Shown here: positions 1 through 15,423 of the stretch, in pieces
Layout of the letters: the number at the start of each line of letters is the position of its first letter
Position numbering within the stretch: position 1 is the stretch's first letter
NCBI GenBank assembly: GCA_963169105.1
Contig: OY720632.1
Coordinates: 191,334,448-191,398,447 of the forward strand
DNA: 64,000 nt
DNA from: Ceriagrion tenellum
Taxonomy: Eukaryota > Arthropoda > Insecta > Odonata > Coenagrionidae
Direction: 5' to 3'
Translations under genes and position numbers: made by a program
The notes under the pieces: generated by a model
Database searches by the model: none
What the model saw: only the letters and a program-made list of their open reading frames with translations
Told to the model about the DNA's origin: nothing

Positions 1-1189
1 AACTTTATTTTTGTACTCTACACGTGTCGAACCAACTAATATGAGAAAATATCCCATGACAATTCATAAAATCGCATGAAAACATTTCTATTTTAACACC
101 CGCATCTGCGGGCTCAGTCATGGAGCCGACGTCTAATTCGGGAACAGGCAAAAGATGATCGCCTCAGCGCATTTAATTACGTTGTACAAGCCATATATTA
201 CACAAATAGTTGTTTTTGATTGTTATTATATTGAATAACTAAATGCTATTCGCCAAATTAACCTGAAGACTCATTATAAGACTATTTAATGATTATGGTA
301 AGTCGACGCTGAAGTGTCACAGCGCACTAAAGGCTTATAATACTCTTGGGTTTCAATATATCGAATGGATAGAAATATGAGTGGAAAACACTTGTGCTTA
401 AAAACAAGCATAATTATTTAAAATTGTGGCAACGGAGGGTTTCCTGCGAAGCTAGGCTTCAATCGCCTACTACCGCGTAGGCCCTCTTGTTTATTCATCT
501 ACATCTACGAAATACCGTGCAAGGGACAACTAGTGTGTGTGACCGCTGGCTTAAGCCCGTTAAAATACTCGGTTGTTTATTAACTCATTAAAAATCTATT
601 TCACAATATCAGTTTACCATGGTAATTGTTATTAAATACTGCAGTAAAGAGCTTCAAAACAAGACCAAGATCTTGCTGCTACTACTTTTCATAACCAAGA
701 AAAAATTATTTTATAAACTTGTTAATAACCTTTTATGGCTCATTAGATAGAACTGAACGTTTAAATATGTTTTTCCTACACAATAGTACAGGCTCATTAC
801 GATTAGACCTCAAGTTTCTTCACTATTAAATGTCATAGAGCGCGCATAGTTCCAAAACGGAAAAAAACCGGCACTTTTTTTTGTTCTCACCGCAATAAAA
901 AATCGAGAGAGTAATGTAAAAATAACTTGCAACCTTGGTTAAACGTAAAATGAAACAAGCTAAAATTTGGTGTAACTCGCGTTCATGTGTGTACCACGGC
1001 TCATTTTTAATCAGTGTCCAAACTGGAGTCTACATAATTTTGGCACCGGCAGTAGGCATGCAGCACTTACTAATTCCTCCGGATGCCAGGCCAAAATCAT
1101 CCAGGATGACAGAGCAAGGTCAGACCAGAAACTTGAAGAATGCTAAGTAAACGGACATGCCAGCATGCAGTATAATATTTAAGATGCAA
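1..1189. other. AT-rich stretch without a recognised gene
   Basis: No open frame here looks like a known family and no terminal repeats were found. The sequence is AT-rich with homopolymer runs, as expected for intergenic or intronic arthropod DNA. Confidence 0.5.
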
Positions 1190-4620
<3,431 letters not shown>

Positions 4621-5040
4621 CTATTACGTTTGTCAGGTCGTTTAAAGTTTTTTCTGTCCAGTTCTTGAGGCCTTGTGCTTGGAGTTTTTGCGGGTTTTAC
4701 TTTTATCGAGTGATGGCGTGCAAACCCATCGCCTCATTCCCCAACCTGGAGGGCCCGGTAAGTTTTGATCAAGGTGTTCTTCCTCTAGCCTTTGACGAGC
4801 CATCGCCTACCTACAAGGCAGCAGGTTTATATGGTTGCAACTTACGTCGAGTCCGCCGTTCTGAAGTATCTCTTCTCCGCCTTCACCGCCGATGTGGTCT
4901 TCATCCGTAACACTGGACAAGGGCCCTTACGCCGGAGCCAGCTGGACCCAGGTTTTTTTTCGAGGTGTTACTCCTCGATCCCTCTTCCTTCCTCACCTCT
5001 TGCGTGGTGAGGTGCCAGGCTTGGGACTGGCATAGCGGAG
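4621..5040 (-). other. Probable 5' region of the adjacent LINE
   Basis: This GC-richer stretch directly precedes the endonuclease start of the reverse-strand LINE. It has no long frame and may be its 5' untranslated region or decayed ORF1. The assignment rests only on position. Confidence 0.3.
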
Positions 5041-6985
5041 TAAGGGCTATTATATCATGCCGAAAATTTCAAGCAGGGGTTGGTGACCACTTTGTCCGAG
5101 GGTTAGTAGCTAGCAATGAAGTTCAGACATTTAGCATACGTGCAAAACCTACTTTACCTAGAGAGGGTCAAGGTATCCTAGATCTAACTGATCTATCTCA
5201 ACTATTATGGTCTCTTATTTTATATAAGTGGAAAAAGTTCATGGGATCATGTTTTCGGAAAAAATTCACTTTGGAAGATCCAGCTTATCTATTTTGCGAA
5301 TAAAGCTCTCCCTTGGCCCCAATGCTGGGGAGTTACAACCTCTCTTCGTTAAGAACACTCCATTAGCCTCTGGTATTGCAGCATGGAACTCCCTTGGGCC
5401 TGCTATGCGAGCTACTCGAAGAAATTGATTTGCATGTAAGTTCATAATCATTTTTTCCAGCACCTCTTCATTATCAGAGCCAAATCACACGCGTGAAATT
5501 AAAAAAATATGGTCCAAATTGAACAGTTATGTGGGTGTTTTTATTTGATTCCCGAACGACAGCTGAAGGCTAGCTCGCGTAGCCAGGCGTCTTAACTTTA
5601 TATTGTCCAACAGCCGCTGTTTCAGGTGAGGGCGGAATTTCACGGTATCGTCCGAAGCACTGCGATGTTGACGACAATGGGGAAACAATTACTTGCCACG
5701 CCTCCCTGGAAGATGCGGCCTTTGATTCGAACCATACAAGACGCGATGGAATTTCTCTCGATAAAATATTCCGGGTGTAAATGAGTCCCCGGTCCGATTG
5801 ACAGGCGGGGTCTAAAGAGAGGAGTACATCAGTCAGAAAGGATTAATATCAGGATAGATTTTACGCTGACGATAATCAGATTTCCTTCCTCTAAAAGGGA
5901 AGGAATCCCATCAAATGTGGAGGGTACTGTTTTTTTGTGGTCGCGAATGGCAAAGAGAGGTCACAAAAAACATAACTCAGTGAAACGAGGATAGCATATC
6001 TTGAAGGGAAGTGCCTGGCGACCCAGTTCTCATCCCGAATGGCTGCGACCCGCGTTCCGCACCTTCCATCTCTCCTCCTTTAGAAAAAAACTTGAAGATT
6101 AGAAATGAGAATCCAGATGTCATTCCAAACTTTCCAATCATTAAGAGAAAGAGTAGCGGTATCATCAAGTAGAATGAAAGTGACGTCATCCAAAAAACAA
6201 AGAATATACTCGAGAAAGAAACTGAGAGGGAACACAAGAAATGCAACACACCAGTGATACGCAATTCAGTTGGACCCCATTCACTCTAGTTTCCGACATG
6301 AATATACATTATGGATTCTCGACTCATCGCCAAAAACTGTTGCCTAGAGTTCCGTAAACAAACACCTTTGTCGATCGTGACGCCGTCTAGTGATGAAAGA
6401 CGGCAGTTCAAATGTAAATAGAGTCTACAGGTCGTAAATTATCACGTCTTACCGGTTTTACTTACCAGTAATCATAATGCAGTGGATAAAAAATGTAGAA
6501 CTACCCGCGAGACGTAATTATACACTTTTAAAAATATTGTCCGGTCTATTGATATATTAAATTCATCTCCAAATTTAATTTCACAAATGCACAATTAACT
6601 TCTAAGCACTTCGTGAATATCGATCTACGGCAATTTAATAATAATAGGAGGTGAAAAAAGTGGAATGAATTAGAGGACGCATACAAGCACTATAAGGATT
6701 TCAAAATCAAGATCCGACAATGTCATCCATGGATGAGAAATTGCGCCAATAACTATCATTTTAACCTTTGCTGTGAGTCACTTCCTACTCTCAGGAGTGG
6801 AAGAATCAAAAATCAATGGAAAATAAAGGAGAGATTGTTGAACCTACTACGAGGCCACACAAGAATAGTAGGTTACACATAAACATCTACATCAATCTAT
6901 TTAGATCATGCCTTCTGATTCCCAAGGCTCTCAACAGATAATAAACCACTCACTTTCGTCAGTCTCACTTGGTGGTATTCCATCA
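5041..6985. other. No recognised feature
   Basis: Short open frames only, the longest about 95 codons, and none resembles a family I know. No terminal inverted repeats, tandem repeats or tRNA-like structure were found. Confidence 0.45.
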
Positions 6986-7035
6986 TTGACAAATTTTAAG
7001 ATGTCAACTTTTACTAAAACCACTCGATTTATTAA

Positions 7036-7086
7036 ACAACGACCCCGGTTTCGATGTGCATTCACATCATCTTCAGGTTCTAACCT
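7036..7086 (-). ncRNA. Hammerhead ribozyme motif, left arm
   Basis: Read on the reverse strand, CTGAAGA (7076-7070) is followed by a 6-bp helix II, GATGTG with CACATC and an AATG loop. GAAA follows at 7052-7049. A minimal helix III (ACC, loop GG, GGT) then leads to the cleavage-site C at 7041. Just outside the core, AAC and GTT can pair as the start of helix I. All invariant core bases are present. Very short helix III is a known trait of hammerheads in Penelope-like elements. Activity is an inference. Confidence 0.7.
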
Positions 7087-7092
7087 ACCAGG

Positions 7093-7145
7093 TTCTAACC
7101 TGAAGATGATGTGAATGCACATCGAAACCTGGGTCGTAGTTTAAT
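7093..7145 (+). ncRNA. Hammerhead ribozyme motif, right arm
   Basis: CTGAAGA (7100-7106), helix II GATGTG/CACATC (7108-7113 with 7118-7123), GAAA (7124-7127), then ACC, loop TG, GGT and the predicted cleavage after C7135. Helix I is weaker than in the left arm because an A faces an A at its third pair. The core itself is intact. Confidence 0.7.
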
Positions 7146-7189
7146 AAATCGAGTGGTTTTAGTAAAAGTTGACATCTTAAAATTTTTTA

Positions 7190-8100
7190 TATAATAAACC
7201 AATAAAAAGTAGCTGTAAATGAACAGTGAAAGATCCACACAACAGAGAAAAGGCTCACGATGGAAGTTTCATATGCCTCTTACACACTTCCTGTAGTAGA
7301 TATTTCCTCTCTAGCATTTACAAAGTAACTGTTAGGTCTCAGGAATAGCCAGCTATTATTCACAGCATCAAGTAGTTGATACATCTTCAATCGTTATTGA
7401 ATATTCACCACAGTCTCACGAACAACGGCTATTTACGATTCGACTGAGAATACTTTTTCCTAAGTGGCGCCAAGGACTGGGTGAACTAAATGTGGAAATT
7501 GAGGCAACACATTACCTAGGCAACGATTCCAAACATTTGAATCCATTATGTGTATTCATGGTTTCTGTTCACTTAGGGATGGTGGCCTGTTTCCGGAGCC
7601 AACGGTGAACAGCCACAGTTTGGACATTATCAAGTCGACCCCAGCGCGTCGACATTTTGTCTTCCGTACGAAGGGCAGTGCAATTGGGACTTAATTCATA
7701 TTCATGCATGTACCATTTTTAAAAATGGGTAAAAATTTATGAAATTGAGGTTCGATACACTAATACTGTCACTCAGCAAACGACAGGAATGGAGGGATTT
7801 CAAAATGCATTATAGCTAGAGGAACATTAATGTATGATGATTCGAGTATGATGACATGGCCGGATGGGCAAGTCCGAACGAAAGCAAGACCTGGACTCTC
7901 AAGGAGAAATTAAAAAATGAGTCAGTTCCTGTGATAAAATATTTTTAATGAACTAGGCTCCGCTTGTTGCAGTGTCACCAAGTGCAGTAAAGAGCTATCC
8001 CTAAGGGACGAAAAGGTTTCGAGTCACTGCCTCCGATGTATTCTCCACAAGAAACCAAGATCCTTACTCCCAGCCACGACCAACATTGCATCACCAAACA
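7190..8100. other. No recognised feature
   Basis: No family-like frames or repeat ends were seen between the hammerhead element and the 190-bp tandem array. Confidence 0.4.
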
Positions 8101-8104
8101 GTAT

Positions 8105-8860
8105 GACATTGCCTAACAAAAGCGGAAATTTAATTGTATTTACCGTGATGAAATATCCTCGTTTATATTGGGCAATGCTTCCCGTGGGCTTTGACTGGAA
8201 TTATGGAATTGGAGGTACACTTACAACATTCCTAGAGTCGAACGCTAGGCTTCAGGCCAGAAGTTCAAATGCACTCATAATTAGCACAGCATCGCCTATC
8301 TATCTGCAGAATCCAATTACATAGCCTTGCTGATTCGGGTAAAAACCCGCGGTTTTTTGGGGGCAATATGTCCCGTGTGGCCGAGTGGGAATTATTGATT
8401 CGGAGGTTATATTACGATATTCCTGGAGTCGATCGGAAGACATCAGGGCGGAAGTCCAAATGCACACATAATCGGCATAAAATTTCCTATACACCCGCAT
8501 CACCCCGTTGAATGTCCTGGCTAGCTCAGGTGAATATTCATGGTTCTATGCGCCGAAGTTTTCCGATTTCTCGAGCGGAAATAACGGAATCGGAGGTTTC
8601 CTTACGGTATTGCTGAAGTAGAACGGAATTCATTAACGGCTGTAAGTCGTAATGTATTCATAATTAGCATAGCATTGCCGATCCACACAAATAATTCCAT
8701 TGTGCTTCCTCGCTCATCAAGGTGGATATTCGTGGTTTTATGCGCCAAGTTTCCCGAGTGCTCGAGCGGAAATAATGAAATCAAAGATTCCCTCAAGATA
8801 ATCCTGGAGTGTCAAGTCCAAACTTATTCTCAGACAACATACGATTCCCTGATATTCCAA
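8105..8860. repeat. Degenerate tandem array, about 190-bp unit, four copies
   Basis: A block of the form GGAAwTAnnGnAwTCrrAGG recurs at 8197, 8388, 8577 and 8768, that is at spacings of 191, 189 and 191 bp. Flanking segments (GGGCAATnTTCCCG before it, CATAATTAGCATAGCAT after it) repeat in register. The copies are clearly diverged, so the array is old. The length suits a satellite monomer, but only four units are present. Confidence 0.75.
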
Positions 8861-9054
8861 AATAGTGGAGTAATCCCATCTAGCACCCATTCATTCGAAG
8901 TCTTCTGGTAAAATTCGTAGCGACCCCCTGACATCAGCCTTCTGATAGTTGAGTCCAGTTTATTTTCACTGCAAGTTCATATAATTACCCGGAGGTGGCG
9001 GATGTTTGGCGTTCCATGACAAACGCACCTTAACTCTGCTTTCTTCATAAATGC

Positions 9055-9760
9055 TCACCGTACGCAAAGAGCGCTCCATAGTTTGTTCATTGAGTTCTGC
9101 CTTTTCTTTTTAGAGAGCTTCGTTATTCCAATAGTGTCTGGTGTCCACAAATCTGAAATATTTGCTTCCTTGCTCAGCATTATCGTGACAAGCACTGCAC
9201 TGCCACGGCGATATTGCCCAGTTGTCCAACCCATCAAAACCCAACTTAGTTTTGACAGCCACTAATCCAGAACTGAGTCGGCGATGTCCATCAGTCAACA
9301 ACTTGCCAGCTACATCAGCAACTATCAAAATTTCCACCGGCCCATCTAGGAAATCGGTCTGTTCAATATTAGTTTTCTTCAATTCATAAATCCACGGGCC
9401 TGTCTGGACGTGGGATATACTGCTACATATCACTGGTTAGTCTAAGACCCCAAAACAGCAATCATAACTTCGTCTACGATTGCCAGATGAATGGAGAAGC
9501 TCTTACGATTACAAACCCCAGCATTGGTACCTACGAAAAATGAGTGCTGGACATTTTCTTCCCGAATGGCAGTGTCCTTCATTTCAACAACAGAATCTTT
9601 TAAATAACTTAAACGCTGCTACGCCGAATCAATGAGAAAGTATAATTTTCTATCTTGAGGTCCTTTTTGCCTTTCATAATCAACAGTTAAGTCTGTTATC
9701 ATAAGTACATCTAGAACACTAGATTTATTGGCCGTCGGATTCTGTCGGAAGTCACTTTTG
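9055..9760 (-). mobile_element. BEL/Pao LTR-retrotransposon pol remnant
   Basis: The reverse strand at 9433-9110 encodes EILIVADVAGKLLTDG followed by LSSGLVAVKTKLG. These match the protease-adjacent block of BEL/Pao polyproteins, where IGADVAGKLL and SGLVAxETxLGW are typical. A shifted frame continues with ISDLWTPDTIGI (9160-9090), the next conserved block of the same family. Upstream reverse-strand sequence to about 9760 looks like further decayed pol. No LTRs were found. The copy is a fragment with frameshifts. Confidence 0.7.
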
Positions 9761-10318
9761 TATTAATATCTCCCGGCAGACATTAACGCTCTATGGCCAA
9801 ACATTTCCTGACTGATGAAAGAGTCCTCACACTCAACGATATACTGTCCTCTGCCAAAACTCCAAAATATGGGTCAGTTACGGAATATCTTTTCTGGATG
9901 GCCTACCTTTAAACAGAAGTGGCAGCATTGCTTGGATTCCAATATCCGTCGTCTTAATATCAAAGATAGTTTTCGTGTTTTCATACAGTTAGCTGATCCC
10001 TAACTGCCTTCGCAGAATACACAATCCCTCGCCGCACCCTTTGTCGTCGACAGCAACCCTGCAGCTGTCGGATACTCTTGGAAGGGACAATAGATGGGCT
10101 GAGATGAGCGCTCTTTTCTCTTCATATTCACCTAGTCCAGAGCCACTGATTTCATGAAAAAGTCTGACATTGCCTAACTTTCAACTCACCCTCTATTTCC
10201 GATCGTTTACAGTTCATCAATCTTTCCAAGCGACGTTTTGAGGTACCGGGCCTGTTAGAGTCGCCGCTGTCTCATGTGTACATCTTCTAAATTCTGGCCA
10301 CTGAAAGTTTTACTGACA
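9761..10318. other. Unassigned, possibly more decayed retroelement
   Basis: Nothing decisive. It borders the BEL/Pao remnant on one side and the target duplication of the next transposon on the other. Confidence 0.3.
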
Positions 10319-10325
10319 CCCATGA

Positions 10326-11432
10326 CACAGAGTATACAGAGAGGACATATGGCGTTTCAACCTGTAATCACGAAATGCGCTTCCGGCCATGTTGTAAGCG
10401 CGATTACTTCGAAAGAAGCGAGCACGTCAATGTGGTGAAAAGTGAGAGCTTCACCGAGTATTTTACTTTCTTGGCGATTTACTCCATCTCCCAAAGAGTT
10501 TGGCCACAGTTTGTTTCGCTGGAGTGAACTAAACGAGCGGTAGACGAGAGGTAACGCAGGGGACTTCAATAGAGAAGGTGAGAAGTTCGGTCCTCTCGAG
10601 ATGAATATCTTTTTTTTCTTTTTTCATAGCTTTTTCACTCACATAATGTAAACATTTTGTTTTTATCATAGTAACTCGCTTTAAAAATATTTTTCCCCCC
10701 AGAAAATATAAATGTGCATAATAATGCGCATTAAATACACATTAAAGGCATGGAGAAAAATGTGCTTTTAATGCACAATTGAAATGCGCATTAAATGCTA
10801 CTATTAATGCGCATTAAATGCACTTTTAATGCGCATTGGTTCTGTCTGGGAAGAGACAACATTCTGTGACTGTATCTCGAGTAGCATGTAGGCTCTTGTA
10901 CAATTTTATCTGAATTTGTTTAAAAAGAACCTAGGTTCAAATGGACAATGCTGTTTACATGGCCTGTGTCTATCAACTCCCTACTAATCAGATCATTTGG
11001 CTCTCATATTACTTATTTCTCTGGTACTGCCACGGCTAGTTTTTGGAATTCATTGAAGCTAATTTTTGACCCGATGTGATTAACAGGTGCTTTACGCAAG
11101 ATTCCTCACCTGCGTTGAGAATTGTAGTAATAGGTTATACAGTGAAAATGATTTCTACGGCTGTGCTATTCATCGCGCAGCTATTGCTTTTGATTTTATT
11201 TACAGATACTTGGCAGAATTATCTTCAATCCACTTCAGGCCCGAAGTTTATAACATGATAGGGGTGATTACACCTCTGAATACCACCTGTAATGCGGGGA
11301 TACACCTATACCACATACACCATTTTGAATTCCCGCCGTTTTTAACGCGTTAGGAACATGGCCGACGCGCGCATTCCATATTACAAAATTTAAAGGGGGT
11401 AAATGGAAAATGTCCTCTCTGTATACTCTGTG
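10326..11432. mobile_element. DNA transposon with 23-bp TIRs and 7-bp target duplication (P-like)
   Basis: Ends are 23-bp perfect inverted repeats beginning CACAGAGTATACAGAGAG, at 10326-10348 and 11410-11432. Both sides are flanked by CCCATGA (10319-10325 and 11433-11439), a 7-bp target duplication. CA...TG ends and 7-8 bp duplications are known for the P superfamily, but no transposase is recognisable, so the superfamily is an inference. At 1107 bp it is non-autonomous. The left half holds several copies of the palindrome TTAATGCGCATTAA. Confidence 0.75.
10715..10842. repeat. Cluster of TTAATGCGCATTAA palindromes inside the transposon
   Basis: ATGCGCATTAA or its close variants occur at about 10723, 10787, 10806 and 10829, with AATGCAC spacers. 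They could be subterminal protein-binding sites of the host transposon. That role is a guess. Confidence 0.7.
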
Positions 11433-11439
11433 CCCATGA

Positions 11440-12035
11440 TGGCGGCATTTTGTTGCCAACATTAAATAATGCCCTCCAGAAAGCGCGATTCTACTCTGGG
11501 GAGCAGCACTTCAGCGATTTTCTCGGAAGTAACGCCCGAAGTCTCCAATGTACGCAAATGACATTCTAATTTGTGATATAAACATGCTAATTGTTTCTAA
11601 TAGTTGGTCCAGTAGTTCTGCAATACCAAACTCAACTTTTCTCTGACGAAAACTTCCAACAACAGATCTCCCAAGCCTATACACAACCTGTGACTTTAAT
11701 GTAATTCTCACTTGTGGTGGGAAAATGTAACACCAATTCCCTGACTCCAGAACCGGGTACTGTCGCTTGCACTATAGATACTGACACTTGCCATCGCCAC
11801 GAATGTATTAGTCTTCATCGATTTCCCGGAATTGAGACCAAAATGGCATGAAATCTTCCAGCTGACCCCAGAACTTCTCTAGCTCTAATTAAGGGAGTTT
11901 CAAGGAACGCTCATGATTGCCCTCAATTGAACTGGCTCCGGAAACACTTTCTTGTGAATAGTAATCGTCTTTCCGTTTCGTAACTGCGTGGTTTATCCTA
12001 CACAAAAGGACAAAAGTCATCGTGGCCGTGGTCGA
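11440..12035. other. No recognised feature
   Basis: No family-like frame and no repeat ends were detected. Confidence 0.4.
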
Positions 12036-12990
12036 AGATACCGTTCCAGTAGACCGAATTCTTCTTGAATTTAAAAAAGCATTTTATTAAGAGTCCCGTT
12101 GAAAGTTACTTATTAAACTAAAATCTAACGGCTTCGACGACGGTTTAATTTTCTCGATTAGAGAATTCCTAGGCGATCAGGAACAGAGGGTTTTATTAGA
12201 CCGCGCCATCTCCTTTGAGGTTAATTTCACTTAAGGTGTCTCACAGGAGAGCGTTGAAGGTCCACTTCTGTTCCTTTTGTATATTAGCGATATTTTTGAA
12301 GTAGTAGAGAGTAAGCTTCGACTAATTGCAGACGATGTCACAGTGTACACAGAAATCCGTTGGAATAATGGCAAAGAAGCGCTAAAACTAAGGACCTCAC
12401 AAAATTGAAGCGTGGTGCGATGCGTGACAGTAGAAATAAAATTTGGTAAAAATATGTTACAATGAACTTCTGGAAAAGAAACTCTCCAATTAGAGACTGT
12501 AGAATGTACAAAATTCCTCTGAGTTTAACTAACAATCTCTCTTGGAGTAAACACAATCGGGGAGTGATTGGCCAAGCTAATCGTGAATTGGTATGTGTTG
12601 AAAGAGTACTAGAAAAATGTGACGATTAAGTCAGGGAAATCAGATACCTCTCCCTATTAAGAACCCACTTGGATACGGCGCCAGTACTTTGGATCTTCAT
12701 GAGCAGCGAAAATCAGCGAAATAGTTGAATGGCCGTTATTATAGTCTCGTTAGTGACCTTTCTCAACAACTGAAATGGGAATCGCTTTCAGACCGTTCAT
12801 TAAAAATTAGACTCAATTTTCTACGTAAACTCAAAACCAATTTATTTTCTGACGAAGTTACCGATATCTTACGAACTCCAACATACTACGGTAGATCAGG
12901 TCATGAGAATAAAATCAGGAAGTAGATTGTAGAACAGATAGGTTTATATTTTCGTATTCTCACGATCGATAAGAGACCATAACGGCGGTC
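12036..12990 (+). mobile_element. Old CR1/Jockey-like LINE fragment, reverse transcriptase
   Basis: The forward strand carries decayed reverse-transcriptase blocks in order: a GFDDGLI...REFLGDQEQRV segment (12130-12190), GVSQESVEGPLLFLLYISD (12237-12290), and LRLIADDVTVYTEI (about 12317-12358), where IADD replaces FADD. The C-terminal part near 12725-12925 aligns with the younger copy at 52464-53555 (ILRTP block). Many stops show it is dead. Confidence 0.75.
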
Positions 12991-14746
12991 AGTGAGATTT
13001 TAAAGTAAATTAGTCGAAAGGTAATGAATGAGGTGATGAACATTCCAGAAATTGGAGCGGAGCTCGTGGAGAATAACAGTGAAAGAGCGGAGAGCACCCT
13101 GGTGGATTTACAGGGAAACTGAGGACGAGTGCGACTAGGCTCAATGGCATATCACCGTGTACATGGATATTCACACTCGCCCGGTCGCAATGCAATTTCG
13201 TGGCTGGAAAAGCGATTGCCGCTTAGGACTTGGATTCCGCTGGCTCAACAAGATTATATTTCTTCGTCTTCAGGGAGATGACTGGTATTGTTGTCACACC
13301 AAGGTACCTTTAAATCATAAGAGTGTGGCCACAACGGGATACCTACAATTCCAATCCGACTGATTTCATCACCATTATTACTACAGGCCGTTTAACACGA
13401 TGCTGAGGTCACCAATGAATTCCGTAATGAAATCATCGCCGAAAACTCAACACCAAATTCTGGTTTATTTAATTAAGTTCGATGCATCGGATCCTGTTTT
13501 TACACATTTCTGATGTCAAAGCGCAGAGACCTGGTACCCGCTGAACTACGTTGATAATCTGCGCCATTTTGTTTTGGCATAGTTACTGAGTTGCTTACAA
13601 AGTATTGTAACCAATCAACCAATTCAAGAAGTCTCAAGAAAACACTTTCCCCATTACAGTTCACCCAGCTCCCCCGAAGGTTATTTAGGTAGACTGCAGC
13701 TCCACCACCGGTGTTCTCCTGAAACGCTCGATTTGCCTGATTGCCAATGATCGATCGTTGGATTCAAGGATCGGTTGGAATATAAGTATCGCACTCGTTT
13801 ATCTCTACAGAACCGATAATCGAATTCGTCTCTGTAATCGGATGCAATTACAAATTGTACACTTTAAGATTTTTAAGCATGATGAGTTCACTTCGATTCT
13901 CAGAACTGAAATAAGCATCGCCTAAAATGGCCTAAGTGGAATGGTAGACAAGAAAACAAACTTCTTCGACGAAACAAACCACGTTTTTGTCGAGCTGTTC
14001 CGATCAAATTTGTCTCCCGAATGTGTCTCCCCTCCTTCTCAACTCTGGTGCCATTTGAATGACATGGGCACGTAGGACAGTTTGGCCTAAATGAGACAGA
14101 TGACACATTAAAGGAACCATCACTCACCCTCGCCCCAATCTCCCCTTCTCTCCTCATTCTCCTGACATTCATTCTCCGCGCATTCGACATTTCCCATTGA
14201 GCCGACATCGTGCAGTCTCATTGTGATTCGTTGCCGGTGTAAATCTCCACGAGGCCGGAGGCGCGATGTTGCCAATAATCGCAGGGTTAATCAACGTAGT
14301 GCTGCGCATTACAGCACCTGCAAATCTAGAGGTATTTCAATGCGCAAATATCGTTCTATTAAGTAACTTAGCTTAATTTTGCGCGCCGTTGAAAACGGTT
14401 CCCCATCTGATCCAGAATTTAACACAAGGAAATCAAGTATGGCAACAGTGTCATTCACATGAACCATGTCAATTACTAAATTTGGAAAAATGTATGGTAA
14501 ATTTTGAGTGTAACTCCTCTATTTATTTTCGTGCTCCATGTTTTTGAAGTACTTTTATTTGTCATAAACATCCGAAGAGACTTTCCTCAAAGATTCGTCA
14601 TTAATCTTGGTGCGATCGCGCGGGCGTTGTTTGGATCGTCATTTATTTTTTCAATAAATTATTCTGAATGCATTCAAGTGACTTTGGTGACTATAATTAA
14701 ATCACACGTAAGCAGTCGTCCTCAGGTGGATGAAGATTGAGAAATC
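12991..14746. other. No recognised feature
   Basis: The longest reverse-strand frame (13900-14208) is arginine-rich and unlike any family I know. It is probably chance. The region lies 3' of the last lipase exon seen and may be lipase intron. Confidence 0.4.
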
Positions 14747-14750
14747 TTAA

Positions 14751-15301
14751 GGTAGTCCGTGCGAGGTAGTTCGCTAGTCATAATAGAGACCATATTCGAA
14801 TTATACGTTTTAATTTCACTAGCTGTAGGACACATCAATTATATATTAAAAAATTAATGATGCAATTATATAGTTTTATATCACAGAAATTGTAAGTAAT
14901 CAAATGAAAATATCTAAATAAGTCTTTAACTTGACTCATTTTTTTCGCGCGGTGCGTTTGAAACTCCTTCAAAACGGAATGTTTTTTGTGATACCCAAGA
15001 ACCTACTGCGGTGACAATATGATTGATTTTCAAATATAGTTGAGAAAATATACAAACTACACGCTGATAGTTTTTTTACGACATCTAAGTGCTAAAAATA
15101 TCTCATCTTGTAAAAAATGTCTCTCTGGAGTGCATGCACGTAACAATTCCCATGTAAAATGGATTTTTTGGCAAATATCTCGGAAAGTAATGTGGTAAGG
15201 GGTAGAATTTTTGATCTCATTGTGATAGGTGAGATATTTTTCTTTAAAATGAGACCAAATTAATTGATTTCGGAGTAAAATGATATTTCGCTCGGACTAC
15301 C
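14751..15301 (+). mobile_element. TTAA-flanked MITE, copy 1 (complete)
   Basis: The element is flanked by TTAA on both sides (14747-14750 and 15302-15305). It has inverted ends reading GGTAGTCCGTGCGA and, on the other strand, GGTAGTCCGAGCGA. It is 551 bp with no coding capacity. TTAA targets are the hallmark of piggyBac transposases, so this is probably a piggyBac-mobilised MITE. It lies 119 bp downstream of the donor site of the last lipase exon seen. Confidence 0.85.
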
Positions 15302-15423
15302 TTAAGAGAGTCGTCGACAGCCCAGACACCTTTCGCGCGATCACATAATAAGGACAAAAGAGCACGGGCCATCGACAGTACAGGTCGAGTACAGCGCAGT
15401 GCGCGGGGGGGGGGGGGCAATAC

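Larger units (their letters stand above)
6991..7184. mobile_element. Inverted pair of Penelope-type hammerhead termini
   Basis: Two arms of about 92 bp (6991-7085 and 7091-7184) are inverted copies of each other. Each carries a hammerhead core of the kind known in the terminal repeats of Penelope-like elements. No endonuclease or reverse transcriptase lies next to them. It is therefore either a solo inverted terminus or a very short non-autonomous derivative. The arms differ at a few positions, so this is not an exact sequencing foldback. Confidence 0.7.

Noticed and set aside
13900..14208. Reverse arginine-rich frame of 102 codons
   Set aside because: No recognisable domain, no splice or start context, and composition follows the local DNA.
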